A stretch of DNA of 18,115 bases. It comes from JAHJGG01 sp041658785 (GTDB lineage Bacteria > Patescibacteriota > Patescibacteriia > Magasanikbacterales > UBA922). The notes beneath the pieces are model-generated. The model saw nothing but the letters and a program-made list of their open reading frames with translations, was not told the DNA's origin and made no database searches. Every line of letters begins with the position of its first letter. Position 1 is the first letter of the stretch. The DNA is taken from the NCBI GenBank assembly GCA_041658785.1, contig JBAZZL010000024.1:1-18115 (forward strand), written 5' to 3'. Positions 5,956-11,095 of this stretch are shown one piece after another. The position numbers and the translations under genes were made by a program.

Positions 5956-6030
5956 TGGTGGACGGAGGGGGAATCGAACCCCAAGAGCTAGGGTGATAAG
6001 CCTAGCCACAAGGCCACTTGCTCTCCGCCC
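5956..6030 (-). tRNA. tRNA with encoded CCA; anticodon unresolved (8-nt anticodon loop)
   Basis: Read on the minus strand, the acceptor stem GGGCGGA/TCCGTCC pairs over 7 bp with one G-T, followed by A and CCA (5956-5958). The D-arm is GCAA-GTGGCC-TTGT, and the T-arm has loop TTCGATT with a T-C mismatch at its outer pair. The anticodon hairpin is GCTAGG / CCTAGC (5987-5992 and 6001-6006) around an 8-nt loop CTTATCAC. A normal loop has 7 nt; taking the first CT as 32-33 gives TAT (Ile, AUA codon), but then position 37 is C, which is unusual. The identity is therefore left open: it may be a degenerate tRNA, one with an expanded loop, or one I have folded wrongly. It has its own -10 box and terminator. 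The full length is 75 nt with CCA. Confidence 0.75.
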
Positions 6031-6048
6031 TCATATCCACCGACGATC

Positions 6049-6054
6049 ATTATA
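6049..6054 (-). promoter_or_regulatory. -10 box for the tRNA
   Basis: TATAAT on the minus strand (complement of 6049-6054), 19 bases upstream of the mature tRNA 5' end. The -35 position (about 6072-6077) reads TTTTTC and coincides with the T-tract of the upstream small-RNA terminator, so the two elements share bases. Confidence 0.6.
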
Positions 6055-6072
6055 ACATTTTTTATTTATACG

Positions 6073-6140
6073 AAAAAGACCCCCTTTCGGGAGCCTTGAA
6101 GTTCGGAGCAAGTAGATGTCTTGCGCCAGGCTTATCACCG
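6073..6140 (-). ncRNA. Candidate small RNA or attenuator leader complementary to the adjacent tRNA
   Basis: A consensus promoter (6147-6174) would start transcription near 6140. The RNA begins CGGTGATAAGCCT and contains a hairpin GCAAG-7 nt-CTTGC (6108-6124). It ends with a terminator GGCTCCC-GAAA-GGGGGTC and TTTTT (6095 down to 6073). AGCCT (6128-6132) can pair with AGGCT (6092-6096), which would compete with the terminator stem, as in an attenuator. Its GGTGATAAGCCT is perfectly complementary over 12 nt to the anticodon loop and flank of the tRNA just downstream on the same strand (5992-6003). ACTTGCTC is complementary over 8 nt to the tRNA D-arm (6016-6023). It could instead be an inverted degenerate half-copy of the tRNA. 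Confidence 0.55.
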
Positions 6141-6146
6141 ATTATA

Positions 6147-6174
6147 ATTATATCATAGATTAACCTCTTGTCAA
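6147..6174 (-). promoter_or_regulatory. Consensus promoter for the candidate small RNA
   Basis: TTGACA (complement of 6169-6174), a 16-bp spacer, then TATAAT (complement of 6147-6152): both hexamers perfect. Just upstream on the minus strand is TGTGGATAA, a perfect DnaA-box nonamer (plus strand TTATCCACA, 6181-6189), close enough to touch a bound polymerase. A single box is not evidence for an origin. Confidence 0.75.
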
Positions 6175-6219
6175 CCCCTCTTATCCACAAGGTTATTATC
6201 AATTGCACTTTATTCTTAA

Positions 6220-6265
6220 AATCCGTAATCTGTCCCTATCCGTCTAAATCTGTAACAATCTGTCG
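6220..6265. repeat. Short-period AATCTGT-type repeat
   Basis: ATCCGTAATCTGT, TATCCGTCTAAATCTGT and AACAATCTGT follow one another between the small-RNA promoter and the end of the LysW-like gene. The composition and 8-10-nt period resemble the intergenic palindrome families elsewhere in the window, but no inverted arm is visible. The gap 6190-6219 shows nothing else recognisable. Confidence 0.5.
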
Positions 6266-6268
6266 GCA

Positions 6269-6436
6269 TCACTTTCCCTCGTCCACAATCTCCGTCTTAA
6301 TATCCTCCGCGTCCGTCAGGTCGGTAACGAGCAACGTAATGCCGCAAGCGCCGCACTCAATCACCTGATCCGCCGCCAGGTTGGGATAAGGAGAAAGGTC
6401 AACTTCATTTTTACATTCAACGCAAGTGAGTTTCAT
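6269..6436 (-). CDS. LysW-like zinc-ribbon mini-protein
   Basis: 55 residues from ATG 6436, the start from which the zinc ribbon fits; upstream in-frame ATGs would add a region lying over the promoter. It has CxxC at C5/C8 and again at C28/C31, spaced as in LysW, the amino-group carrier protein of the alpha-aminoadipate and related lysine/arginine routes. The following ITLLVTDL and acidic tail also fit. LysW ends in EDWGE, whose last Glu carries the substrate; here the tail ends DEGK, so the carrier function is doubtful. It may be an LysW-derived zinc-binding protein of another role. A good promoter lies upstream. No lysine or arginine synthesis gene is nearby. Confidence 0.7.
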   Translation of the reverse strand: MKLTCVECKNEVDLSPYPNLAADQVIECGACGITLLVTDLTDAEDIKTEIVDEGK

Positions 6437-6463
6437 AAGATGATTATTAGGAATAACGAAGAT

Positions 6464-6492
6464 ATTGTAGCAAAGATAGTTAAAATTTGCAA
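6464..6492 (-). promoter_or_regulatory. Promoter of the LysW-like gene
   Basis: On the minus strand TTGCAA (6487-6492), exactly 17 bp, then TACAAT (complement of 6464-6469). The predicted start near 6457 leaves about 20 nt of leader without a Shine-Dalgarno. Confidence 0.65.
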
Positions 6493-6500
6493 CTCTCATA

Positions 6501-6580
6501 TCATTCCGACCGACCCCGCACAATGCGGGGCAGCGAGCGGAGAGCCTGCCCCGAGCGTATAGCCGAGGGGAATCCCTTTC
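6501..6580. repeat. GC-rich palindromic repeat (TCATTCCGAC ... GGGGAATCCCTTT)
   Basis: An intergenic element with inner hairpin CCCCGCACAATGCGGGG and outer parts TCATTCCGAC and GGGGAATCCC. Its reverse complement shares GGGATTCC and GCGGGGTCGG-AATGA with the in-frame insert at 10751-10824 in elp3, so the two belong to one family. Confidence 0.75.
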
Positions 6581-6643
6581 TTTCCAATAACCATTTATTA
6601 GTGAAGCATAAATATAAAAAAATTTAACTTTAACATAACGCGT

Positions 6644-7366
6644 ATGGACAAAGAACGCACGGGGGAAGGTGATGATGGACTAGAAATAAATCGTCTCAAG
6701 CCCGAGCTGTCAACCGCTCTCACATTAAGGCACATACAGTCGTATTTACAACGCGGCGATTGCCCGACGGTTCTCCAGGCAGAAGATGAAAATGGCCGGC
6801 GCTATGATCTGACATTGTCATCGGCTGGAGATGTGGCGGTCAAAGAGGGTAAAAATGTATTAATTATAAAAGATAACCCCAGATTTGGAAAACTTTCATT
6901 AACGCCAGAAAGTCGCGTGGCACTGGAAACATTTTTAGCACAAAATAATCAAGAAAGAGAATTTTACCACTACCCTCACGAACACAAAGATAGACCATTA
7001 AAATCTGAACGAGAAGAAAGCGCTTCTACGTTGGTTTCAACGCTAAGAATAATACTAAGCAGAGCAAGACAAGATAAACGAAATAATCCTCGATCTTTTA
7101 TAATAATTGGTGATGGATATAAACAACTGGCCAATTCCCTCATTTCATCTCAACAACAAATGGAAAAAGGAATTATAGGGTACGACTACCATCAATCGGA
7201 TATTCAAATCACGTGTGAACGTTCTTGGCTAAAAAAAGTGTTTTCTCTGGCCGGCCAAGACGCAGAATTTAAATTACTAGAAAACCTTTTCATAAGAAGA
7301 ATCGGCACCACCGCGGTGATGACCGTTACTGAATCGGAAATATATATAGAATTCTGGAATAACTAA
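6644..7366 (+). CDS. Orphan protein of unknown function
   Basis: 240 residues, no family recognised. After a charged start, residues about 25-100 (TLRHIQSYLQRGDCPTVLQ and later GDVAVKEGKNVLIIKDN) look like an alpha/beta unit. A hydrophilic, KE-rich linker spans about 102-128 and a second domain about 129-240 (LVSTLRIILSRARQDKR, SFIIIGDGYKQLANSL, and a strand-rich end TTAVMTVTESEIYIEFWNN). There is no signal peptide, membrane helix or Cys motif. ATG 6644 has no Shine-Dalgarno. The low-GC, intact frame with ordinary codon use argues for a real gene. It is flanked by a GC-rich palindrome upstream and a duplicated gene start downstream, so it may sit in a rearranged spot. Confidence 0.75.
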   Translation: MDKERTGEGDDGLEINRLKPELSTALTLRHIQSYLQRGDCPTVLQAEDENGRRYDLTLSSAGDVAVKEGKNVLIIKDNPRFGKLSLTPESRVALETFLAQNNQEREFYHYPHEHKDRPLKSEREESASTLVSTLRIILSRARQDKRNNPRSFIIIGDGYKQLANSLISSQQQMEKGIIGYDYHQSDIQITCERSWLKKVFSLAGQDAEFKLLENLFIRRIGTTAVMTVTESEIYIEFWNN

Positions 7367-7384
7367 GCGGGTATCTGGTATCCT

Positions 7385-7441
7385 ATGAAAACCCCCCAAC
7401 AATCCCACCCCTCTCTACAAAATACAACATACACGGAATAA
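7385..7441 (+). pseudogene. Duplicated start of the downstream PLP-enzyme gene
   Basis: The 27 bases 7385-7411 match 7496-7522 with a single C/T difference and both encode MKTPQQSHP. In the upstream copy the frame then runs into a palindrome and stops at TAA 7439-7441 after 18 codons. The element between the two copies therefore looks inserted next to, or with duplication of, the gene start. Confidence 0.85.
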
Positions 7442-7495
7442 TATACAACCCCGATTTATAACTTGTATTTTATTCCATGTATTTTGTATCTTGTT
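7412..7495. repeat. AT-rich palindrome (family 4) before the PLP-enzyme gene
   Basis: TACAAAATACAACATACACG then GAATAATATACAA on the left is mirrored by TTGTATTTTATTCC then ATGTATTTTGTATC on the right. It has the same short-period, self-complementary build as the other intergenic palindromes but a different unit. It ends at the ATG of the PLP gene, so it forms the leader of that gene. Confidence 0.8.
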
Positions 7496-8500
7496 ATGAA
7501 AACTCCCCAACAATCCCACCCCAAACTGGCGTCAGCAATCGGCGTGCCTGAAATCTATCTCAAGCGTGAAGACCAGCACAAATACGGCTCGCACAAAGGC
7601 CGCTCAATTCCGCTCATGATCAAAACCTATCACGAACAAGGTTGGAATAATTTTGTTATTTCCTCGTCGGGAAACGCCGCCCTCGCCGCAATTCTCGCCG
7701 CGCAAGCGCACAATAAAAATAAACCGAACGATCTCCTGTCATTAAAGGTTTTTGCAGGAAAAAAGATTGATGCGGAAAAATTGAAACTGCTGATGAATAC
7801 GGCGTCAGGAGTTCATAGCCAAAAATTCATAGCCAATAGTCAATTACAAGTTACAAGTTACAAGTTACAAGTTACAATAATTCAAACCGACAGGCCAAAG
7901 CAAGCCGCCTTTCAAATAGATAAGGAAGGCAAAGCCAAAAACCTCCGCCAATCCACCGATGACACCGCTCTCCTCGGCTACCACGAACTGGCGCAAGAAT
8001 TGGACAAAATAGAAAACCTGCAAGCAATTTTTATTCCCACTTCTTCGGGGACAACCGCGCAAGGGCTGGGTGAGACGTTTGAGAGATTAAAAAATAAACC
8101 GCAGATACACGTTATACAGACAGAAAGTTGTAACCCAATCGCTATCACGCTAAATGTCATTCCCGCGCAGGCGGGAATCCAGGAATCGCACGACGCCGAC
8201 TGGATACCAGATCAAGCCGGGCATGACAAGAGCGGCGGCACACGCCCATCAATTGCCGGCGCCATCGTAGACAAAATCGCCCATCGCAAAAACAAGGTAA
8301 TTGAAATAATAAAAAACAGCCGCGGCTCGGGCTGGATTGTGAGTGATGATGAAATTAAAGGAGCGATGAAATTAGTCAAGCAAACGACCGGCATTGAAAT
8401 CTCTCCCAACAGCGCCATTTCTATCGCCGGATTAAAAAAGGCGGTTGAGAGCGGATATAGATTTAATGGGCCAATAGTTTGTTTAGTAACTGGAAAATAA
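7496..8500 (+). CDS. Fold-type II PLP-dependent enzyme (threonine synthase/cysteine synthase superfamily)
   Basis: 334 residues from ATG 7496. The PLP lysine is K34 in KYGSHKGRS, preceded by YLKREDQ as in threonine synthase-type enzymes. SSSGNAALA (56-64) is the Asn loop that holds the cofactor, and PTSSGTTAQG (181-190) stands where the phosphate-binding glycine loop lies. The reaction cannot be fixed: beta-replacement, threonine synthase-like or dehydratase chemistry are all possible. Two stretches are translated DNA repeats, SQLQVTSYKLQVT (tandem 7-mers) and VIPAQAGIQESHDADWIP onward to about 249 (a palindrome). Without them the enzyme would be close to 280 residues. The C-terminal GIEISPNSAISIAGLKKA resembles the family ending. 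A longer start at 7463 would translate the palindrome. Confidence 0.85.
   Translation: MKTPQQSHPKLASAIGVPEIYLKREDQHKYGSHKGRSIPLMIKTYHEQGWNNFVISSSGNAALAAILAAQAHNKNKPNDLLSLKVFAGKKIDAEKLKLLMNTASGVHSQKFIANSQLQVTSYKLQVTIIQTDRPKQAAFQIDKEGKAKNLRQSTDDTALLGYHELAQELDKIENLQAIFIPTSSGTTAQGLGETFERLKNKPQIHVIQTESCNPIAITLNVIPAQAGIQESHDADWIPDQAGHDKSGGTRPSIAGAIVDKIAHRKNKVIEIIKNSRGSGWIVSDDEIKGAMKLVKQTTGIEISPNSAISIAGLKKAVESGYRFNGPIVCLVTGK
7812..7878 (+). repeat. 14-nt and 7-nt tandem repeats inside the PLP-enzyme gene
   Basis: TTCATAGCCAAAAA / TTCATAGCCAATAG (7812-7839) is followed by TTACAAG four times and TTACAAT (7844-7878). They encode HSQKFIANSQLQVTSYKLQVT. The 7-nt unit is not a multiple of three, so a unit gain or loss would shift the frame. 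Confidence 0.9.
8156..8227 (+). repeat. Palindromic insert in the PLP-enzyme gene (GTCATTCCCGC family)
   Basis: GTCATTCCCGCGCAGGCGGG then AATCCAG on the left, and CTGGATACCAGATCAAGCCG then GGCATGAC on the right. It encodes VIPAQAGIQESHDADWIPDQ in frame. A second family member lies in frame in elp3 (10567-10635) and encodes VIPAKAGIQ, a near-identical peptide in an unrelated protein. Confidence 0.9.
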
Positions 8501-8524
8501 CGTTCTAAATTTTGATTTAATGTC

Positions 8525-8571
8525 TTTAGCGTCGTTTTCGCGTAAAATTTAGCGTTATTTTCGCGATAAAA
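8525..8571. repeat. Tandem 23/24-bp repeat at the convergent 3' ends
   Basis: TTTAGCGTCGTTTTCGCGTA plus AAA (8525-8547) is followed by a near-copy TTTAGCGTTATTTTCGCGAT plus AAAA (8548-8571). It spans the stop of the minus-strand methyltransferase. CTAAATTTT (8505-8513) and AAAATTTAG (8544-8552) are complementary and could act as a weak bidirectional terminator, but the loop is long. Confidence 0.6.
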
Positions 8572-9238
8572 TACTCACAATATTCCCCGGATCATCAATC
8601 TCGCCCCTCTCCCCTTTTCTGCTATAAAACTGGTCTTCTAAAACAAGGCCGGTTTTTTTAAATAGATCTTCCAACTCTCCCAGCGTAAATCCATGATAAT
8701 ATCTTTGGCCCAAAATTTCGCGCTGGGAATTGTACCATGGCACCATAAACTCGCCCGCTTCTTGCGACCACTTGCCCTTTTTTACTGTTTTCTGGGCACT
8801 ATCAGAGTACAAATTCCAATTAGTCATTAAAATATATCCGCCCGATTTCAGCACCCTTTTCATTTCTGCAAGCGCTTGCAAACGCGTTTCTTCATCTGGC
8901 AAGTGATGAAACGCGGCAATGCAATAAATTACGTCAAAACTATTTTCATCAAACGGAAGCGCGGTCATCTCGGCAATAATAAATTTGGCTTTCGGATAAT
9001 TTTTTCGCGCCATCTCAATTTGCCCCTCGCTGTTATCCAGGCCGACATAATCAATGGACAAATCCGAAAAAAGCTGATACAATCGCCCATTGCCACAGCC
9101 GATATCTAACACCTTGTCTCCATTTTTGGTATACTTAGCCAACGGTTTCAAATCATCCCAAAGAAACTTGCGGGTAGCGGAAAAATGCTTGGCAATCTTA
9201 TTGTAAACTTTTTTATTTTGATCTATATGTAAATTCAT
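8555..9238 (-). CDS. Trm9/ALKBH8-like SAM-dependent tRNA wobble-uridine methyltransferase
   Basis: 227 residues from ATG 9238. The class I SAM-binding core has VLDIGCGNGR (43-52), VGLDNS, the AAFHHLPDE block and KRVLKSGGYILMTNWN. Beyond the generic fold it shares features with Trm9 and the ALKBH8 methyltransferase domain: the opening VYNKIAKHFSATR (eukaryotic YDEIAPHFS-TR), FMVPWYN (164-170) and RYYHGFTLGELE (179-190; ALKBH8 has RYYHVFREGELE). Those enzymes methylate 5-carboxymethyluridine at tRNA position 34, the product of Elp3. The gene is divergently paired with elp3, with only 92 bp between starts. No Trm112 partner, needed by eukaryotic Trm9, is visible. The specific assignment rests on these motifs and the pairing; a generic methyltransferase is the alternative. 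Confidence 0.75.
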   Translation of the reverse strand: MNLHIDQNKKVYNKIAKHFSATRKFLWDDLKPLAKYTKNGDKVLDIGCGNGRLYQLFSDLSIDYVGLDNSEGQIEMARKNYPKAKFIIAEMTALPFDENSFDVIYCIAAFHHLPDEETRLQALAEMKRVLKSGGYILMTNWNLYSDSAQKTVKKGKWSQEAGEFMVPWYNSQREILGQRYYHGFTLGELEDLFKKTGLVLEDQFYSRKGERGEIDDPGNIVSILSRK

Positions 9239-9330
9239 AAGATGGAACACAGATTACCATGATAACCATGATTGACCAGGATATAAAATCATGGTTTATC
9301 CTGGCAATCATGGTAATCTGTGTGCTATCT
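9239..9330. repeat. Palindromic repeat, family 2, as the elp3/trm9-like intergenic region
   Basis: GATGGAACACAGATTACCAT through GACCAGGATA on the left is mirrored by TATCCTGGCAATCATGG through ATCTGTGTGCTATC on the right. It fills the whole space between the two divergent start codons, so promoters and leaders of both genes must lie in it. TATAAA at 9281 is one possible -10-like site. The other copy is 2165-2261. Confidence 0.9.
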
Positions 9331-11076
9331 ATGAGTGAACAATCAAAAAAAATTACTGAATTTATAATCTCCCAAAAACCTCAAACTAAGGCTGAATTTG
9401 ATAATGCCAAACGAAAAATATGTTCTGTATTAAAAATCGCCCAACCATCAAACCGTCAGCTTATTAAATGCTACCAGGATTTGCTGAAAAAGAAAAGCAT
9501 TAAGCAAGATAAACAAATTGAACAGCTGTTAAAAAAAGCGGAAATCCGGACTCTTTCCGGCATCGCGGTAGTTACTTCTCTCACCAAACCCTACCCCTGC
9601 CCGGGCAAATGTATTTATTGCCCCCAAGAAAAAGGCATGCCCAAAAGTTATCTGGCGAGCGAACCAGCCGCGGCAAGAGCGTTCAAACTTAATTTTAACC
9701 CCTACGAACAAATGCAAAAAAGAATTTTAACTCTGGAAGCGAACGGCCATCCGACCGACAAAATTGAATTCATTGTCAAAGGCGGCACTTGGAATGCTTA
9801 TCCGCTGAAGTATCAGTATTGGTTCATTTTGGAAAGTTTCAAAGCATGCAATAATTTTAAGAAACTAAAAGTTGTTGTGCCAACACAGTATAAAGATTGG
9901 AAGATTAAAAGATTAAAAGATTTACAGAAAACACTGGAAAAGGAACAGACCTACAATGAAACCGCGAATCATCGCATTATTGGCTTGACTTTGGAAACAA
10001 GACCTGACGCCGTAACCCATGAAACAATCTTTCACATGCGACAGCAGGGATGCACGCGAATTGAATTAGGATTACAGGCGTCGGATGATAAAATTTTAAA
10101 ATTAGTTAAACGCGGGCACACGGTGGAACAATTCAAAAACGCGATGCTATTGTTGCGTTCCGCTGGATTCAAAGTTGATCTGCACTTTATGCCCGGTCTG
10201 CCCGGATCAACTTCCAAACATGATGTGGAAATGTACAAAAAACTTTTTACTGACCCGGGCCTAAAACCCGACATGGTCAAAATTTATCCCTGCACGGTGA
10301 TTAAAAATTCTCCGCTGTATGCATGGCTAAAATCCGGCAAATACAAACCTTATGATAATAAAAAACTTTTTGAAGCGCTGATTCAGATGAAACTCGCCAC
10401 GCCTCGCTATTGCCGTATTTCAAGATTGATCCGCGACATTCCAGCTGGTGAAATTAAAGGCGGAAACATTATCACCAACTTGCGGGAAAATTTACAGCGG
10501 GAGATGAAAAAAAGAGAACTGCGATGCCAGTGCTTACGATGTAGAGAAATTGGCCATCGCGTTTCTGTCATTCCCGCGAAGGCGGGAATCCAGTCGCTTA
10601 ATGACACTGGATTCCCGATCATGGTCGGGAATGACAAACAACCAACTATTTTCACTGAAAAATATGAAACCACTGGCGGTACTGAATATTTTTTAAGTTT
10701 TGAGGATGTGAAGAGAACGACAGTGTTTGCTTTTTTGCGGTTGCGGTTATGTCATGCCGAGCGGAGTCCCGATTCGCAAAGGGATTCCTCCCCCGCCTTT
10801 CGCGAAGAGCGGGGTCGGAATGACAGTGTTTGTTTCATCCGCGAACTCCACGTCTACGGCGAACTTATACCACTTCAGCACGACAGCACTTCAGCACGAC
10901 AGCACACAAGAGTACAGCACAAGGGCTTGGGAAAAAAATTAATGGCCGAAGCGGAAAGAATCGCGAAAAAAAACAACCGCGGGAAAATCGCGGTTATTTC
11001 GGGGGTGGGGGTGCGAGAGTATTATCGGAAGTTGGGGTATATTAAAAACAGAACTTACATGATAAAAAAAATATAA
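9331..11076 (+). CDS. elp3: Elp3: tRNA uridine(34) carboxymethyl-forming radical SAM acetyltransferase
   Basis: 581 residues from ATG 9331; an upstream in-frame ATG would translate the palindrome. Elp3 uses acetyl-CoA and radical SAM chemistry to build cm5U at the tRNA wobble position. The radical SAM domain has C90, C94 and C97 in PYPCPGKCIYCPQ, then SEPAAARAFKLNFNPYEQ, KGGTW, GLTLETRPD, RIELGLQASDDKIL and HFMPGLPGS. A C-terminal CxxC (RCQCLRCREIGH) follows. The acetyltransferase domain has ELHVYGELIPL, QHKGLGKKLM (529-538) and YYRKLGY (564-570). Four translated repeats interrupt it: KIKRLKD (191-197), about 413-435, about 474-498, and about 514-524. Each lies between conserved blocks and keeps the frame. 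The gene is paired with a Trm9-like methyltransferase. The stop is 19 bases from the convergent next gene. Confidence 0.95.
   Translation: MSEQSKKITEFIISQKPQTKAEFDNAKRKICSVLKIAQPSNRQLIKCYQDLLKKKSIKQDKQIEQLLKKAEIRTLSGIAVVTSLTKPYPCPGKCIYCPQEKGMPKSYLASEPAAARAFKLNFNPYEQMQKRILTLEANGHPTDKIEFIVKGGTWNAYPLKYQYWFILESFKACNNFKKLKVVVPTQYKDWKIKRLKDLQKTLEKEQTYNETANHRIIGLTLETRPDAVTHETIFHMRQQGCTRIELGLQASDDKILKLVKRGHTVEQFKNAMLLLRSAGFKVDLHFMPGLPGSTSKHDVEMYKKLFTDPGLKPDMVKIYPCTVIKNSPLYAWLKSGKYKPYDNKKLFEALIQMKLATPRYCRISRLIRDIPAGEIKGGNIITNLRENLQREMKKRELRCQCLRCREIGHRVSVIPAKAGIQSLNDTGFPIMVGNDKQPTIFTEKYETTGGTEYFLSFEDVKRTTVFAFLRLRLCHAERSPDSQRDSSPAFREERGRNDSVCFIRELHVYGELIPLQHDSTSARQHTRVQHKGLGKKLMAEAERIAKKNNRGKIAVISGVGVREYYRKLGYIKNRTYMIKKI
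9903..9922 (+). repeat. GATTAAAA octamer repeat inside elp3
   Basis: Two GATTAAAA units plus GATT, encoding KIKRLKD, the same peptide as in mpl (4565-4592). It sits between the VVVPTQYKDW stretch and the conserved NETANHRIIGLTLETRPD. Confidence 0.85.
10567..10635 (+). repeat. Palindromic insert in elp3 (GTCATTCCCGC family)
   Basis: GTCATTCCCGC...GCGGGAATCCAG is mirrored by CTGGATTCCCG...CGGGAATGAC. It encodes VIPAKAGIQSLNDTGFPIMV in frame, right after the CxxC of the radical SAM C-terminal extension. The partner copy is 8156-8227. Confidence 0.9.
10751..10824 (+). repeat. Palindromic insert in elp3 (GC-rich family)
   Basis: GTCATGCCGAGCGGAG at one end and GGGGTCGGAATGAC at the other, with CCCCGCCTTTCGCGAAGAGC in between. 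It encodes about 25 residues between FAFLRLRL and CFIRELHVYG, which are adjacent in ordinary Elp3. The related intergenic copy is 6501-6580 (opposite orientation). Confidence 0.85.
10871..10902 (+). repeat. 16-bp tandem duplication inside elp3
   Basis: CACTTCAGCACGACAG occurs twice in direct tandem, followed by a degenerate CACACAAGAGTACAGCAC. It encodes LQHDSTSARQHT just before the acetyl-CoA loop QHKGLG. The unit length of 16 is not a multiple of three. Confidence 0.9.
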
Positions 11077-11095
11077 TTCAATTTACTCGCTTTAG

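Noticed and set aside
6181..6189. Perfect DnaA box TTATCCACA
   Set aside because: Only one box, no cluster, no dnaA/dnaN and no AT-rich unwinding region tied to it; it lies just upstream of a promoter and is best treated as chance or a minor regulatory site.
6269..6436. Trm112-like partner for the Trm9-like methyltransferase
   Set aside because: It is a small zinc protein near elp3, but the CxxC spacing and flanks fit LysW and not Trm112, and it is over 2 kb away in a separate transcription unit.
7463..7495. TTG/ATG-like starts extending the PLP enzyme upstream
   Set aside because: The added residues come from the AT-rich palindrome, while MKTPQQSHP at 7496 is duplicated upstream as a unit, marking the true start.
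9259..9330. 24-residue N-terminal extension of Elp3 from an upstream in-frame ATG
   Set aside because: The extension is translated palindrome, present in related form before the Ate-like gene; Elp3 homology begins after ATG 9331.
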